In this document: positions 55,509-64,000 of the stretch, one piece after another
Layout of the letters: every line of letters begins with the position of its first letter
Numbering within the stretch: position 1 is the first letter of the stretch
Source: Diplodia intermedia
Taxonomy: Eukaryota; Ascomycota; Dothideomycetes; Botryosphaeriales; Botryosphaeriaceae
Length of the DNA stretch: 64,000 bases
Direction of reading: 5' to 3'
Assembly (NCBI GenBank): GCA_021495925.1
Contig: JAKEKT010000054.1
Coordinates: 62,001 to 126,000, forward strand
Program-made: the position numbers and the translations under genes
Notes under the pieces: generated by a model
What the model was told of the DNA's origin: nothing
The model's input: the letters and a program-made list of their open reading frames with translations, nothing else
Database searches by the model: none

Positions 55509-58500
55509 CTACTTTTTGCCCTTTGACACCTGTCCGACACCTCTCGTGAACCTTCCCAGCTGACTTAAACTGCTCTTGCTTTTCTGGTGACCTTGGACCG
55601 GGGGCTTCATGGATCCTTGATCCGTACCTAACGGCGGTCTCGTCATGCTTTGTGCAGAAGCAGGTCGCTGCGGCAGACCACCACTCTGCAAGCCCAAAGC
55701 GGCTCTAGGATGGAGGCGTCCCTTGATGCTGTCCTGGGCGGTACCACCCAGGCCAACACCACTCTGCCCACCCGAGGAGCTGGCGGCATCCGGAACGTCG
55801 GGAGAACCGTCAATTCCAAGCATGGCATTGCGCTGGGCACGGCGAGCGCGTTCTTGTACCTGCTTGAACTTCTCGAGGAGCTCCTGCCATTTGATACCGC
55901 CCTCTCCCTCGCGTGATTTCAGGCGGTTGGGACGGTCGAAGCCTGAGGTTGTTTGGGTGGGTGTCGTTCTGGGCGCGATATGCAGATAACCAATCGCACT
56001 GACGCTGTTGAGCCGGTTCTTCAGCGCTGCAAATGCTGATGACTGCGGCAGCAGCATAAGAAGACCGTACAAGCACTTGTACAAGTGCGGGTATTTCTCG
56101 GGTTCCAGGAGTTGAAGGCGAAGGTAAGTGAAGACAGGTGACTCGAGCAGTTGAACTAGCTTATCGATCTGGATAAGCATGTTCACCGTCATCTCAAGCT
56201 CACCGAAGATCTGCAGGAGATGGTACGCTTGCTCATATGCCTGGGCCAGAAGACACAGGGAGAAGGTAGCCACTGCGTTGTGACACCAGGAACGGAAAAG
56301 GGTGACGAAGAATGCCTGGCCTTCACGAGTCTCGAGATTACGTAGCCTCTTGCGAAGGTCCGCGAGCTCTGGCGCTGTGATGAGGTTGTTGTTGAGGTTT
56401 TGAACCATTATGCTGGCAAACTCGACGTCCTCATCCCTCTCCAAGCAATCGGCGAGTGTTCGGTATATCCGCTCAGGGCTGAGTGACACGCAGAGTTGAC
56501 GGATGATGAGGTTTCCACGGGTTTCAAGAAGACGTCGATCCGTGGCAAATAAGCTCAGAAGACTGACCATGAAGGAGGTAAAGTACGAATCGTCACTGTT
56601 CTTAGATATCTGCGAAAGCAACAGAAGATCTCGTGTCACGACTGATTCGGCTGGATCCGAAAGGGTTTTGAGGAGGGCGGGGAAAGTAGCATCGTTGATT
56701 GCCAGGATCTTTTCCTGTGTGTTAGTATGTGGATACCGGCATGGATACATCTTGAAGTACTTACCTTGCGAGGAGCCTTGCGGTGGAGCATTATAAGCCA
56801 AGACAAAGCGGCTACACGCGTTGCCTCGTGCTCATTCAGGAATTGAAGGGTAAGGGCATTGACTGCTGCCTCGTAGTCTAAATCAGCACCTGGCCGGGCC
56901 GCAGTTGAAGCATCGTCGCCTTCGGTTGGAGCAAGTGTTTCCACTTCAGGCTTCGGCTTTGCCTCAGCCGCTTTGAGATCCGCTGTGGATTCTCGCATCG
57001 ACGACCTGCCGCCCTTGAGAGAGTAGTTGGACTCGCGCCGATCTGCGACGTCCTTGGTCGCATTTGATGAAAGCTGCAGCTGCGTCACCCTCGCACTGTC
57101 AGTCTTGTTCTCATCTGGGAGAGACATAATATGCTCCATCAACGACGTGTTGACTCTGTTCGCAGCTAGGCGAACCTGCTCAATGTCATTTGCCATAGCG
57201 GGAAGCACGTGAGAAAGCAGGCGCGGGACAAATAGTAGAATGTCCTCGGGGCAGATCTCAAAGAAGCTGTCGATCCAGCGGAGACAGGTGAGCTGGATCT
57301 CCTCCTCTGCGGGCTGTAAGCGCGGGTTGTTCGCATGATTACGGATACACGTACCAGGGGAATCGCTCAAGTACGTGACGAGAGTCTCCAAAATCTTTGG
57401 GTAATCGATTTGCACATCCTGGCCTGGGATCCAATCCCCATCCGTCATGCCCGACGCTCGGTCGTTCATGGTGGTGGATTCTGTGCCTTCGCTGATCGAG
57501 TCTGGGGCATCGTCGACGTTGGTTTCGCTGTCTGCCTCGAGGTCATGGGAACTCTGGGCGCTCCGCCCGCTCTTCATACTGGACCTGGAGCTTTTTTTCC
57601 CCTCTTCGCCCTGGCTCTTACGGCTTTCAGCAAGACCACGCTTGATGCGGGCAATCTTCTTGATTTCGGAAAGGAATCTTTCCATCGCAGTCTGCGTTGC
57701 CGTGTGTACGTCCTGGTTTGGGTCGCTGAGGAATCTTAGGAGGCCACCGAGAAAAGACGGCAAGTATGACACAAGTTCTAGGTCGGGTATCGAGTCGAGC
57801 AAAGTGATCCAGGAAACAAGAAACGTTCGGGTAAAAGGGCTCAGGACATTGATCCTTTCCTGGAGGAGGGGTATAAACTTGGGGAGAGAAAAGGCGGGTT
57901 GCAAATCGACGGATGCGGTGCCAGATCCCCCCAGTGCGGAATCGTCGTCCACCGCATCTTCAGGATGGTGCAGGATGGACACGTAGGAGGCGGCGGATTC
58001 GGACACTATGTCCTTGACTAGGCGGTCGAGCAGTTCAGCGCCGTTTTTGACAGACGCCTCCGAATCAGCAGCAAGCTAGCACATTGTCAGCACGACGGCA
58101 TGCGATTGCGGTTTTCCAGCAGACGCCTACCTTGCAAAGAGCGTCGAACACCTCGTTGAAGTACAGCAGAATCTCTCCCTTGGCGACTTTGGCAATGTTG
58201 TACATGCTCTCGCAGGCATAGTACCGGACGCGAGCATCTTGGTCGGAGAAGCAGGCGAGGACGGGCGGGACGATCTCTTCGAGGTATCTCGCGACTTCCT
58301 GAGGCGCAGGTTAGCAGCGTGCAGGTGGCAGTGGATGGGGGCGGCTCCACGCACACTACCCAAGGCTATCGAGGCGGCAGCGAGCCCGATGAGGCCGCCG
58401 TTTCTAGCGTGGGGTTGGTGGACGGCGTAGGCATATTCGTGGCAGAGCTGGTAGACAATGCGCTGGATCCTGTCGTGGTCCTTGTTTGCTAGGGCCTCGC

Positions 58501-58638
58501 GGACCTGAGCTTCGAGTCTGCACGGCGGGGTCAGTGGGTGGCAGACGGGCTTCGCGGCGAGGGCACACACTCCAAGGCGCCAGCTTTGCGCTTGTCGTAC
58601 AGCTTGTCGTTGAGGGCCTTCTGGATGTTAGGGTCCAT
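55509..58638 (-). CDS. VAC14: Vac14, scaffold of the Fab1/PIKfyve phosphoinositide kinase complex
   Basis: Five exons (58638-58571, 58517-58355, 58298-58131, 58075-56765, 56714-55509) join to 971 aa. Vac14 organises the lipid kinase Fab1 and the phosphatase Fig4 that set PI(3,5)P2 levels on vacuole and endosome membranes. It starts MDPNIQKALNDKLYDKRK, followed by HEAT repeats (EVARYLEEIVPPVLACFSDQ, YYACESMYNIAKVAKGEI). A Ser/Glu-rich disordered insert (about residues 260-370) is followed by more HEAT repeats (CLRWIDSFFEICPEDILLFVPRLL). The conserved C-terminal Fig4-binding region includes SWCHNAVATFSLCLLAQAYEQA and LLQLLEPEKYPHLYKCLYGLLMLLPQSSAFAALKNRL. The tail is Gln/Ser/Pro-rich. The intron 4 sequence carries a TACTAAC branch site. 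It lies head-to-head with the DENND6 gene. Confidence 0.95.
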
Positions 58639-59144
58639 CTTCACGGCAGCATTGCGCAGGTGGCTGGGCGGGATCGGTGGGTGGCAGTGGGGAGCGGCGG
58701 ACCAGGCGCGGCGGTCGGAAGGGGGAGAGCGTGGTCGTCCGTCTCTCGCGCCGTGCTGGTGGTGGCTATCGCAGCATTTGTCCGACAGGCTCAGGCGCAG
58801 GCTCAGCGCAGGCGTCTGCTGTGGTGACCAGAATGCAGCTCTGCGGCAGGCGCAGGCATGAGCAGGGCCTGCTGCGCGACACCGGCCAATGGGCGCAGCC
58901 TGTGACGTTTCGCGCGCCCAGCCAGACAAAGCAACGCGCCGCAGCTCGCAGCTCCGCACCCCGGCACAACTCCCACTGCCACCAGAACCACAACCTGCCC
59001 CGCGACTGCTCCCCCGACGGCTCCTGCGACCGCCTTGCCCGCTGGGACCATGCGCAGCTTCTGTCTCCCCAGGCACCCGTCCCTGCCCGCTGCGTCCGCC
59101 TGAGCAAGCTGCACCGCGATAGGGGGCCTGCCTGGCGATTAACC
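58639..59144. promoter_or_regulatory. Shared divergent promoter of VAC14 and the DENND6-like gene
   Basis: The 506 bp between opposing start codons are GC-rich and without an obvious TATA box. Since both products act in endolysosomal traffic, shared control is possible but only inferred. Confidence 0.5.
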
Positions 59145-60873
59145 ATGGAGAAACTCAAACAAATGATGCACCACCACCGCAAGCGCAGCAGCCATGCCTC
59201 GTCCTTTTCGCTCAACGCCTTTCGCCATTGGGCCACCGCCTTCATCGTGTGCGACTTCAATGTCGACGTCGGCCCCGAGATCCTGATGGTCTACCCGGCC
59301 GATACACCTTTCTCCCAGGCCGATCTCACTGCAATATGCTTCAACAGGCAAGTCCAAGCTCCGCCCCTTGTGCACACTTGCAACCCGCACCCGCCAAGCG
59401 GAGGGCGAGAGCACGCGTGCGCCCGCTTGCAATCCTCTTTGTCTAGTCAATGCTGCAACGTCGGCGGTATGGCGAGTCTAACGATGCTGCAGCTTCCCCG
59501 AGCAACAGACTCCCGAGATGGGCGAAGACCTCTCGTTTCAGTTTTCAATCAGAAATCGTTCTCCTGACGTGTTGTTGACTTCTCCATGCGCGCCCCACGG
59601 CAGCCCCAGCACCTTCTATGGCAACTGCTTGTTTCGCCAGGAATTTGACGGCACGACCAAGCGCAGCTACAACCAAAAGAGCCTGGTGTTGATCTCCAAT
59701 CACAACTTCTCGGCCTTCTTCACCCGGATTCTGCAGCAGATGACAAGCTCGGGAATCTTGTGTGACCCCAACACCTTCGAGGCTGCATGCACTCAGATCT
59801 CCGCATGGCCTCCGCCCTCTATTGGCCGTCACGAACTGCCCTTCCTCGGCTCCTTGCTAGTGCTTGAAATGTACGTCGCTTTTCTCTCGTCTTCGATGGC
59901 TCTTCAACACTGACCAGGCTGAAGTGCGCCTCATCTCGCTTTCCCGCTACAGGGTCTCGCGTCCCCGCAGAGTGTCCGCTCGGACAGTGTCTCGGGCCCC
60001 ATCTACGCCTATCAACCGACCACTTCTTGGTCGCGCCTCCTCCCCTACTTCTCTTCCTTGTCGGACCTGTACACCGTGTTCGAGAGGTTGCTCCTTTGTG
60101 AAAACGTGATCATCATAGCGAAAAGCCCTCAGACCTGCAGTGAGGTCGTGTCGGCACTCGTTGATCTGATTCGGCCCATTCCCTATGCCGGAGAGATCAA
60201 GCCGTACTTGACCATGCAGTCCGAGTTCTGCGTTGCTGGCTTCAACGGAGGCACTTCTCGACACTTCATTGTCGGAATCACGAACCCTTTCCTCCTCAAG
60301 AGAATCCTGAGTGCAGCAGAAACCAGCGGCAGTACAATTCCGTATGTTCTATATCTGCACAGCACCGGGTCTCCAGTGCCCGTCAAGCCGTCTAGCTCGC
60401 AGCCAACCTGCCCGCCTGGCTTCGATATTCCTGGCGGTATTGAAGCCATTAATCCGGCAAAGAAGCTCCTAAAGCCGGACCGGTCTTTCCTGCAGCAGCT
60501 GGACACCATGCAGAGAGGCGGAAGACCGGCCGCAGAAGCTATCGGGCCTCTGATTCGGCGACATTTTGCAGAGCTGACGGCTCAATTTCTCTCTCCCATA
60601 CTCAGATACCTTGCCACCGGAATGGCGTCAACTGTTGCATCGCCCGGCGGCAACCCCGCCTACGCAAACTTCTCTGAGCCTGACTTCTTGAACAGCCTTT
60701 CCAAATATGGCACTTCCGTAAAGCTACGAGGACAAGGGCCCTTACAACGGCATCGGACCCGTGATGCTCTCTACGCTGAGTTTTGCCGTTCACCGAACTT
60801 CTATTCCCACCTCGAGATGAAGCTAAGCCTTGAGAAGGAAGCTTCAGTGGGCTTGCTCAATATGTCCAGATGA
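59145..60873 (+). CDS. DENND6-like (FAM116/Avl9-related) DENN-domain Rab-GEF
   Basis: Exons 59145-59347, 59493-59870 and 59925-60873 give 509 aa. The N-terminal uDENN-like part starts WATAFIVCDFNVDVGPEI and continues FNSFPEQQTPEM after intron 1. Conserved blocks such as FRQEFDGTTKRSYNQKSLVLIS, FFTRILQQMTSSG, SWSRLLPYFSSLSDLYTVFE and HFIVGITNPFLLK match the DENN fold of this family. In animals DENND6A activates Rab14 for endosomal recycling; that function here is inferred. Intron 1 has a GC donor (AG|GCAAGT) and CAG acceptor, chosen since it is the only donor giving the family join FN|SFPE. For intron 2 I chose acceptor CTGAAG, which keeps frame and gives LLVLEI(A)P, but it is less certain. 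Confidence 0.9.
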
Positions 60874-61109
60874 ATTATGGAGAGAATACGAACGTTTACG
60901 ACCCCCTTTGTTCGTTGGTGGAACTGGGACAATTTGGTTCGGAAAGATGGACCGCAGGCCGAACGCGACGCGGTGTTTCATATATTCAGCATGATTGAAC
61001 GGCAGCAGAACACTCCGTCCCCGAATCAACATTTTCGAGGATGACGGTACATAAGAGGAGGCCCAATTCAATGCATTCTCCACCTCCACTGACCAGCACC
61101 ACTTCCAAT

Positions 61110-62282
61110 ATGACCGCTGGTGCCGTCGCCTTCGTGGTCACCCTTCTGCTGACAGGCACTAGAGCTTCTCCGCTGATGAGACGATTTGACAACGGCGTTG
61201 GCACGAAGCCGGCTCTAGGCTGGACCAACTACAGCGCCGGTCTTTCTACAGGCGCAAAGTCGGCATTGTCAGCGGCAAATGCATTTGTACAACTAGACCT
61301 TAAAGACCTTGGCTACACGTACATCAACCTAGACGACGGATAGTCGACTATGGCACGGGATTCCGCTGGCAACCTTGTTCCAGACCCAAACAAGTTTCCG
61401 AACGGCATCAGGAATGTCTCCGATCAGATCCATGCTCTTGGCCTCATGTTTGGACTGTACCGCGACTCCGGCACCGCAGCCTGCGCCGGTTTTTTCAGGA
61501 TCCCAGGGCTACGAGGAGCAGGACGCAACGCCCCTTCAGGAGATTCGCAACATCGGTATGAGACGATGCGTGATGCTCTGCTTGCCACGGATCGAGATAT
61601 CCTGTATTCGCTGTGTTAGTGGGGAGTCGACTACGTCTGGGAACGGGGAGCCAGCGTGGGCAATTCTTGGCGTGTCGGAGGCGATATCAACAACAACTGG
61701 AACTCGGTAGCGAACATAGTAGCCTCGAATGCCGGAATCACGTCATATGCCGCACCAGAAGGTTTTAACGATTATGATATGCTGGAAGTGGGCAAGGGTG
61801 AGCTGACGGAAGCCGAGGAGCGAGCACACTTCGGTCTCTGGGCCATCTGCAAAGCCCCACTCCTGCTTGGGGCGGACTTGACCAAGATAATCAACTCCAG
61901 CCAGGCGATGATCAAGAACGCGGATGTCACTCGGGCACTCAGCGTCAGCTTTGCGGATGTGCCGGATCTCGGTGCGGGGACGTACAGCTGGACCGAGCTG
62001 TATAGCGGCAAGGCTGGAAGTGGTGATGGTGTGAGCTGGACGTTTGAGGTGGAGCATGACATGGCCATCTTCAAGGTGACCGGGAAACCTCCAACGACGG
62101 CGAGCATGACGAGCAGCGCGAGATCGGCATCTACGATGGTCTCGACTTTTGCAACGCCGACAAGCAGCTCAATGGGAGGTCCAGCGACCACGACATCGGC
62201 GGGGACAGTTGGGCAGTGGGGCCAGTGCGGAGGACAGGGCTACTCAGGGCCCACAGCAGTAAGCCCAACTCCCCGTCGATAG
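61110..62282 (+). pseudogene. Decayed GH27 alpha-galactosidase gene with CBM1 remnant
   Basis: From the ATG at 61110 the frame encodes a signal peptide-like start (MTAGAVAFVVTLLLTGTRA) and GH27 sequence: KPALGWTNY, DLGYTYINLDD. The frame then meets TAG at 61341-61343, where the family has Cys-Trp. The sequence continues in frame (STMARDSAGNLVPDPNKFPN; HALGLMFGLYRDSGTAACAG), then shifts to another frame for about 61490-61550 (SGSQGYEEQDA), then returns to the first frame (RYETMRDALLATDRDILYSL). A second TAG is at 61617-61619. The region with the family's catalytic nucleophile motif (YD-N type) is missing between these blocks. After that GVDYVWERGAS and FNDYDMLEVGKGELTEAEERAHFG are intact. A Ser/Thr linker ends in the start of a CBM1 (WGQCGGQGYSG) that is cut short. 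It cannot make active enzyme. Confidence 0.88.
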
Positions 62283-63782
62283 AAAGACTCCGGAACGGTT
62301 GGGCTGACGTTTGCCAGTGTGTGTAGTGTGCGAGCTCCTATACATGTTATGAGCAGCATGCATGGTACTCGCAATGCTACCTGAGGGCGTTCGTTGTCAC
62401 GGCGTATTCCTGATTTTACATGATGTTTATCAGGTAACGTGGTCTGCATCAATGATTGGCATCCGGAGCATGATTCTGGAGAGGCGCGATTCATGCGTGC
62501 ACCCCCGCCCTCGTGGCCGACGTCATACCAAGTGCGGAATGCGCCCACCGACAGACCGCAGCAGCCCGTAAACCTGCTGTTGAGGCGGCGCGGCTGCTTC
62601 AGAAAAAGCGGGCATGCAGCGTCGCCGTCGGTCGGCTCCTGCCCAATTCGGGCGCGGGGCTTTCTGCAAGGCACCGAGCTACGCCGGTTGCGCTGGCGAA
62701 CGTTTCCCGAAGCCGCAACGCCGCACGGGAATGGACCGGAGGACGCAGGAGAGAGAGGCTCTTGCCGCCACGTTTGCGAGAACGCGCGTGCTGGACTGGC
62801 ATGCGTCTGGGGGCCTGGGGGCCTGGGGCAGATCCTCCCACCTACACGGCTAAACGTGGCTGCAGGGTGCATCAACCGGCCTGGCTAGAATGGTGGCGGG
62901 CTGCCCCTCCAGAGCGGGTGGGCTGGTCTGAGTACCGCGTAGCATGCGGCGCGGGAGACGGCGTGGGCTCGGGCTGGAGAGGCCTGCGGCGGAGGTTTGT
63001 TGCGGGCTGGCGTCGCGTGCCCACTGCCCAGCCAGCGGGCGCGGCTCTAATTTCGGCGTCGGTTCCTTGCGTCTTCGCACGATCGCCAGCAGCAGCCAGC
63101 CAGCAGCCAGCGCAGCGGGCGCGCCCCGAGGCAGTGTTCAGGCGTCAGGCAAGGCAAGCCGCCGCCCAGCGCATCTTTCGCATTCACGAGACGAGAGTAG
63201 ATTGCGCGAGCGTGTGCGTGAGCGCGGGCAAGCGAACGGCGAAGGTGAAACTTCGACCTTAGCGGGAAGCGCCGCCACGCACCAGGCCCGAAGCTGCATA
63301 GGGGCCAGGATGCGCACGTTCTGCGACGCCCATCCCATTCCCATTCCCTCCGCACGACGAGCCCTAGATCTCCCTGGCCGGCCCAGACCACCCGCCCTGT
63401 CGTTCCCTTTTCTGCGCCCGCCTCCCACTCACCACCAGTCCTTCGTTTCCATCCGAGCTCGTCCCAGCTGCTGCTGCTTGCGCCCTCTCCAGCCTCGCGC
63501 CCACACCGCACTCCACGCCGAACCACCGGCTGATCGCCCACTCGAGCCCTCGCCTACCTAGCCTCTTGCCTGATTGTGCGGAGATCTTCAGCCCCCCCAT
63601 TTCCGCTCGCGCTATTGCCCGGAGGCTATTGTGCCTGATTGTTCTCGCCCTTAATTGCTCCCGTCTCCCGGGCCGTTGGACCACTCTTCCGATTACACAA
63701 TCGCCCTCACGACAAAGTCTCTGCCAGCCCTACCGCAGCCTCTTCAGCCTTCAACGTCATTGCTACCACTATTGCTACCACC
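62283..63782. other. GC-rich region upstream of the last gene
   Basis: This 1.5 kb separates the pseudogene from the last gene. It contains Arg-rich open frames on both strands without recognisable domains. The last ~450 bp are pyrimidine-rich (for example CGCCCACTCGAGCCCTCGCC) and end in GCTACCACTATTGCTACCACC before the ATG, resembling the promoter and long leader of a well-expressed fungal gene. Confidence 0.5.
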
Positions 63783-64000
63783 ATGGGTCTTATCGAGAAG
63801 CTGCAGGCCAGTGAGTGCCCCCTTTTCATCCCCATTCACCTCACTGTGTGACCGAAACACTGACGCCGGCACTGCAGAGCTCGAGCTCTACCGCCTCGAG
63901 CAGCGCTACACGCGTCGTGAAAAGCGCACTACCTTCATCAGCGACGCCCGATATGTCGACGGCGAATACGTGTACAGCGGTAGTGGCCCGTCGTCGCCCT
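63783..64000 (+). CDS. Conserved short fungal protein, 5' part only (runs off the window)
   Basis: Exon 1 is 63783-63810 (MGLIEKLQ and Ala plus one base), followed by a 67-nt intron (GTGAGT...CTGCAG). Exon 2 starts at 63878 and remains open to the window edge, adding KLELYRLEQRYTRREKRTTF and VDGEYVYSGSG. The start sits in a strong initiation context (ACCACCATGG). The N terminus is a charged, helix-prone segment rich in Arg/Lys/Glu; no domain is recognisable, though the sequence resembles conserved ascomycete proteins of unknown function. Only about 50 residues lie in the window. Confidence 0.75.

Noticed and set aside
1..64000. tRNA, rRNA and snoRNA genes
   Set aside because: I looked for B-box (GGTTCGANNCC) and similar signatures by eye and found none convincing; a covariance-model scan would be decisive.
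1..64000. Secondary-metabolite gene cluster
   Set aside because: The Zn2Cys6 and C2H2 regulators invite the idea, but no polyketide synthase, NRPS, terpene cyclase, P450 or transporter gene lies near them.

Overview
This window is nuclear chromosomal DNA of a filamentous ascomycete (Pezizomycotina). The short GT-AG introns (about 50-110 nt, some with a TACTAAC branch point), single-copy eukaryotic housekeeping genes, fungal-only families (Zn2Cys6 regulator, GH128 wall glucanase, Ser/Thr-rich secreted protein) and GC-rich intergenic DNA all support this. A dothideomycete is my best guess from the feel of the proteins, but the window alone does not prove the class. I recognised no transposon, virus, CRISPR array, rRNA or tRNA.

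Layout. 0.5-3.5 kb: a DUF1917 protein (-) diverges from the DNA primase small subunit (+). 4.6-6.5 kb: a four-exon Zn2Cys6 regulator (+). 7.9-13.7 kb: SUA5 (tRNA t6A synthesis), a BTB-domain gene with an in-frame TAG at codon 9, a small Cys/Ser-rich protein, and a CWF19L1/Drn1-like splicing factor, all (-). 14.0-22.0 kb: the very large UTP20 ribosome-biogenesis gene (+). 25.5-35.3 kb: a C2H2 transcription factor, SEC24 (COPII coat) and MPE1 (mRNA 3'-end processing), all (-). 39.0-40.6 kb: a secreted GH128 glucanase (-). 45.3-49.2 kb: cullin-3 (-) diverging from ZIM17 (+). 49.6-54.5 kb: a Ser/Thr-rich secreted protein (-) and a kinesin-10 (+). 55.5-60.9 kb: VAC14 (-) diverging from a DENND6-like Rab-GEF (+). 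61.1-62.3 kb: a decayed GH27 alpha-galactosidase pseudogene that once carried a CBM1. 63.8 kb to the end: the 5' part of a conserved short fungal protein.

Organisation. Genes are often head-to-head over 220-510 bp (DUF1917/PRI1, CWF19L1/UTP20, CUL3/ZIM17, VAC14/DENND6). Two pairs join related processes: RNA processing for CWF19L1/UTP20 and endolysosomal membrane traffic for VAC14/DENND6. Four large spaces (22.0-25.5, 27.8-29.4, 35.3-39.0 and 40.6-45.3 kb) hold no gene I can support. I did not find a convincing new multi-gene system. The most unusual items are the GH27 pseudogene, the BTB gene with its early TAG, a GC-AG intron in the DENND6 gene, several very small coding exons, and a 14-bp inverted repeat with a competing internal stem downstream of the Zn2Cys6 gene.
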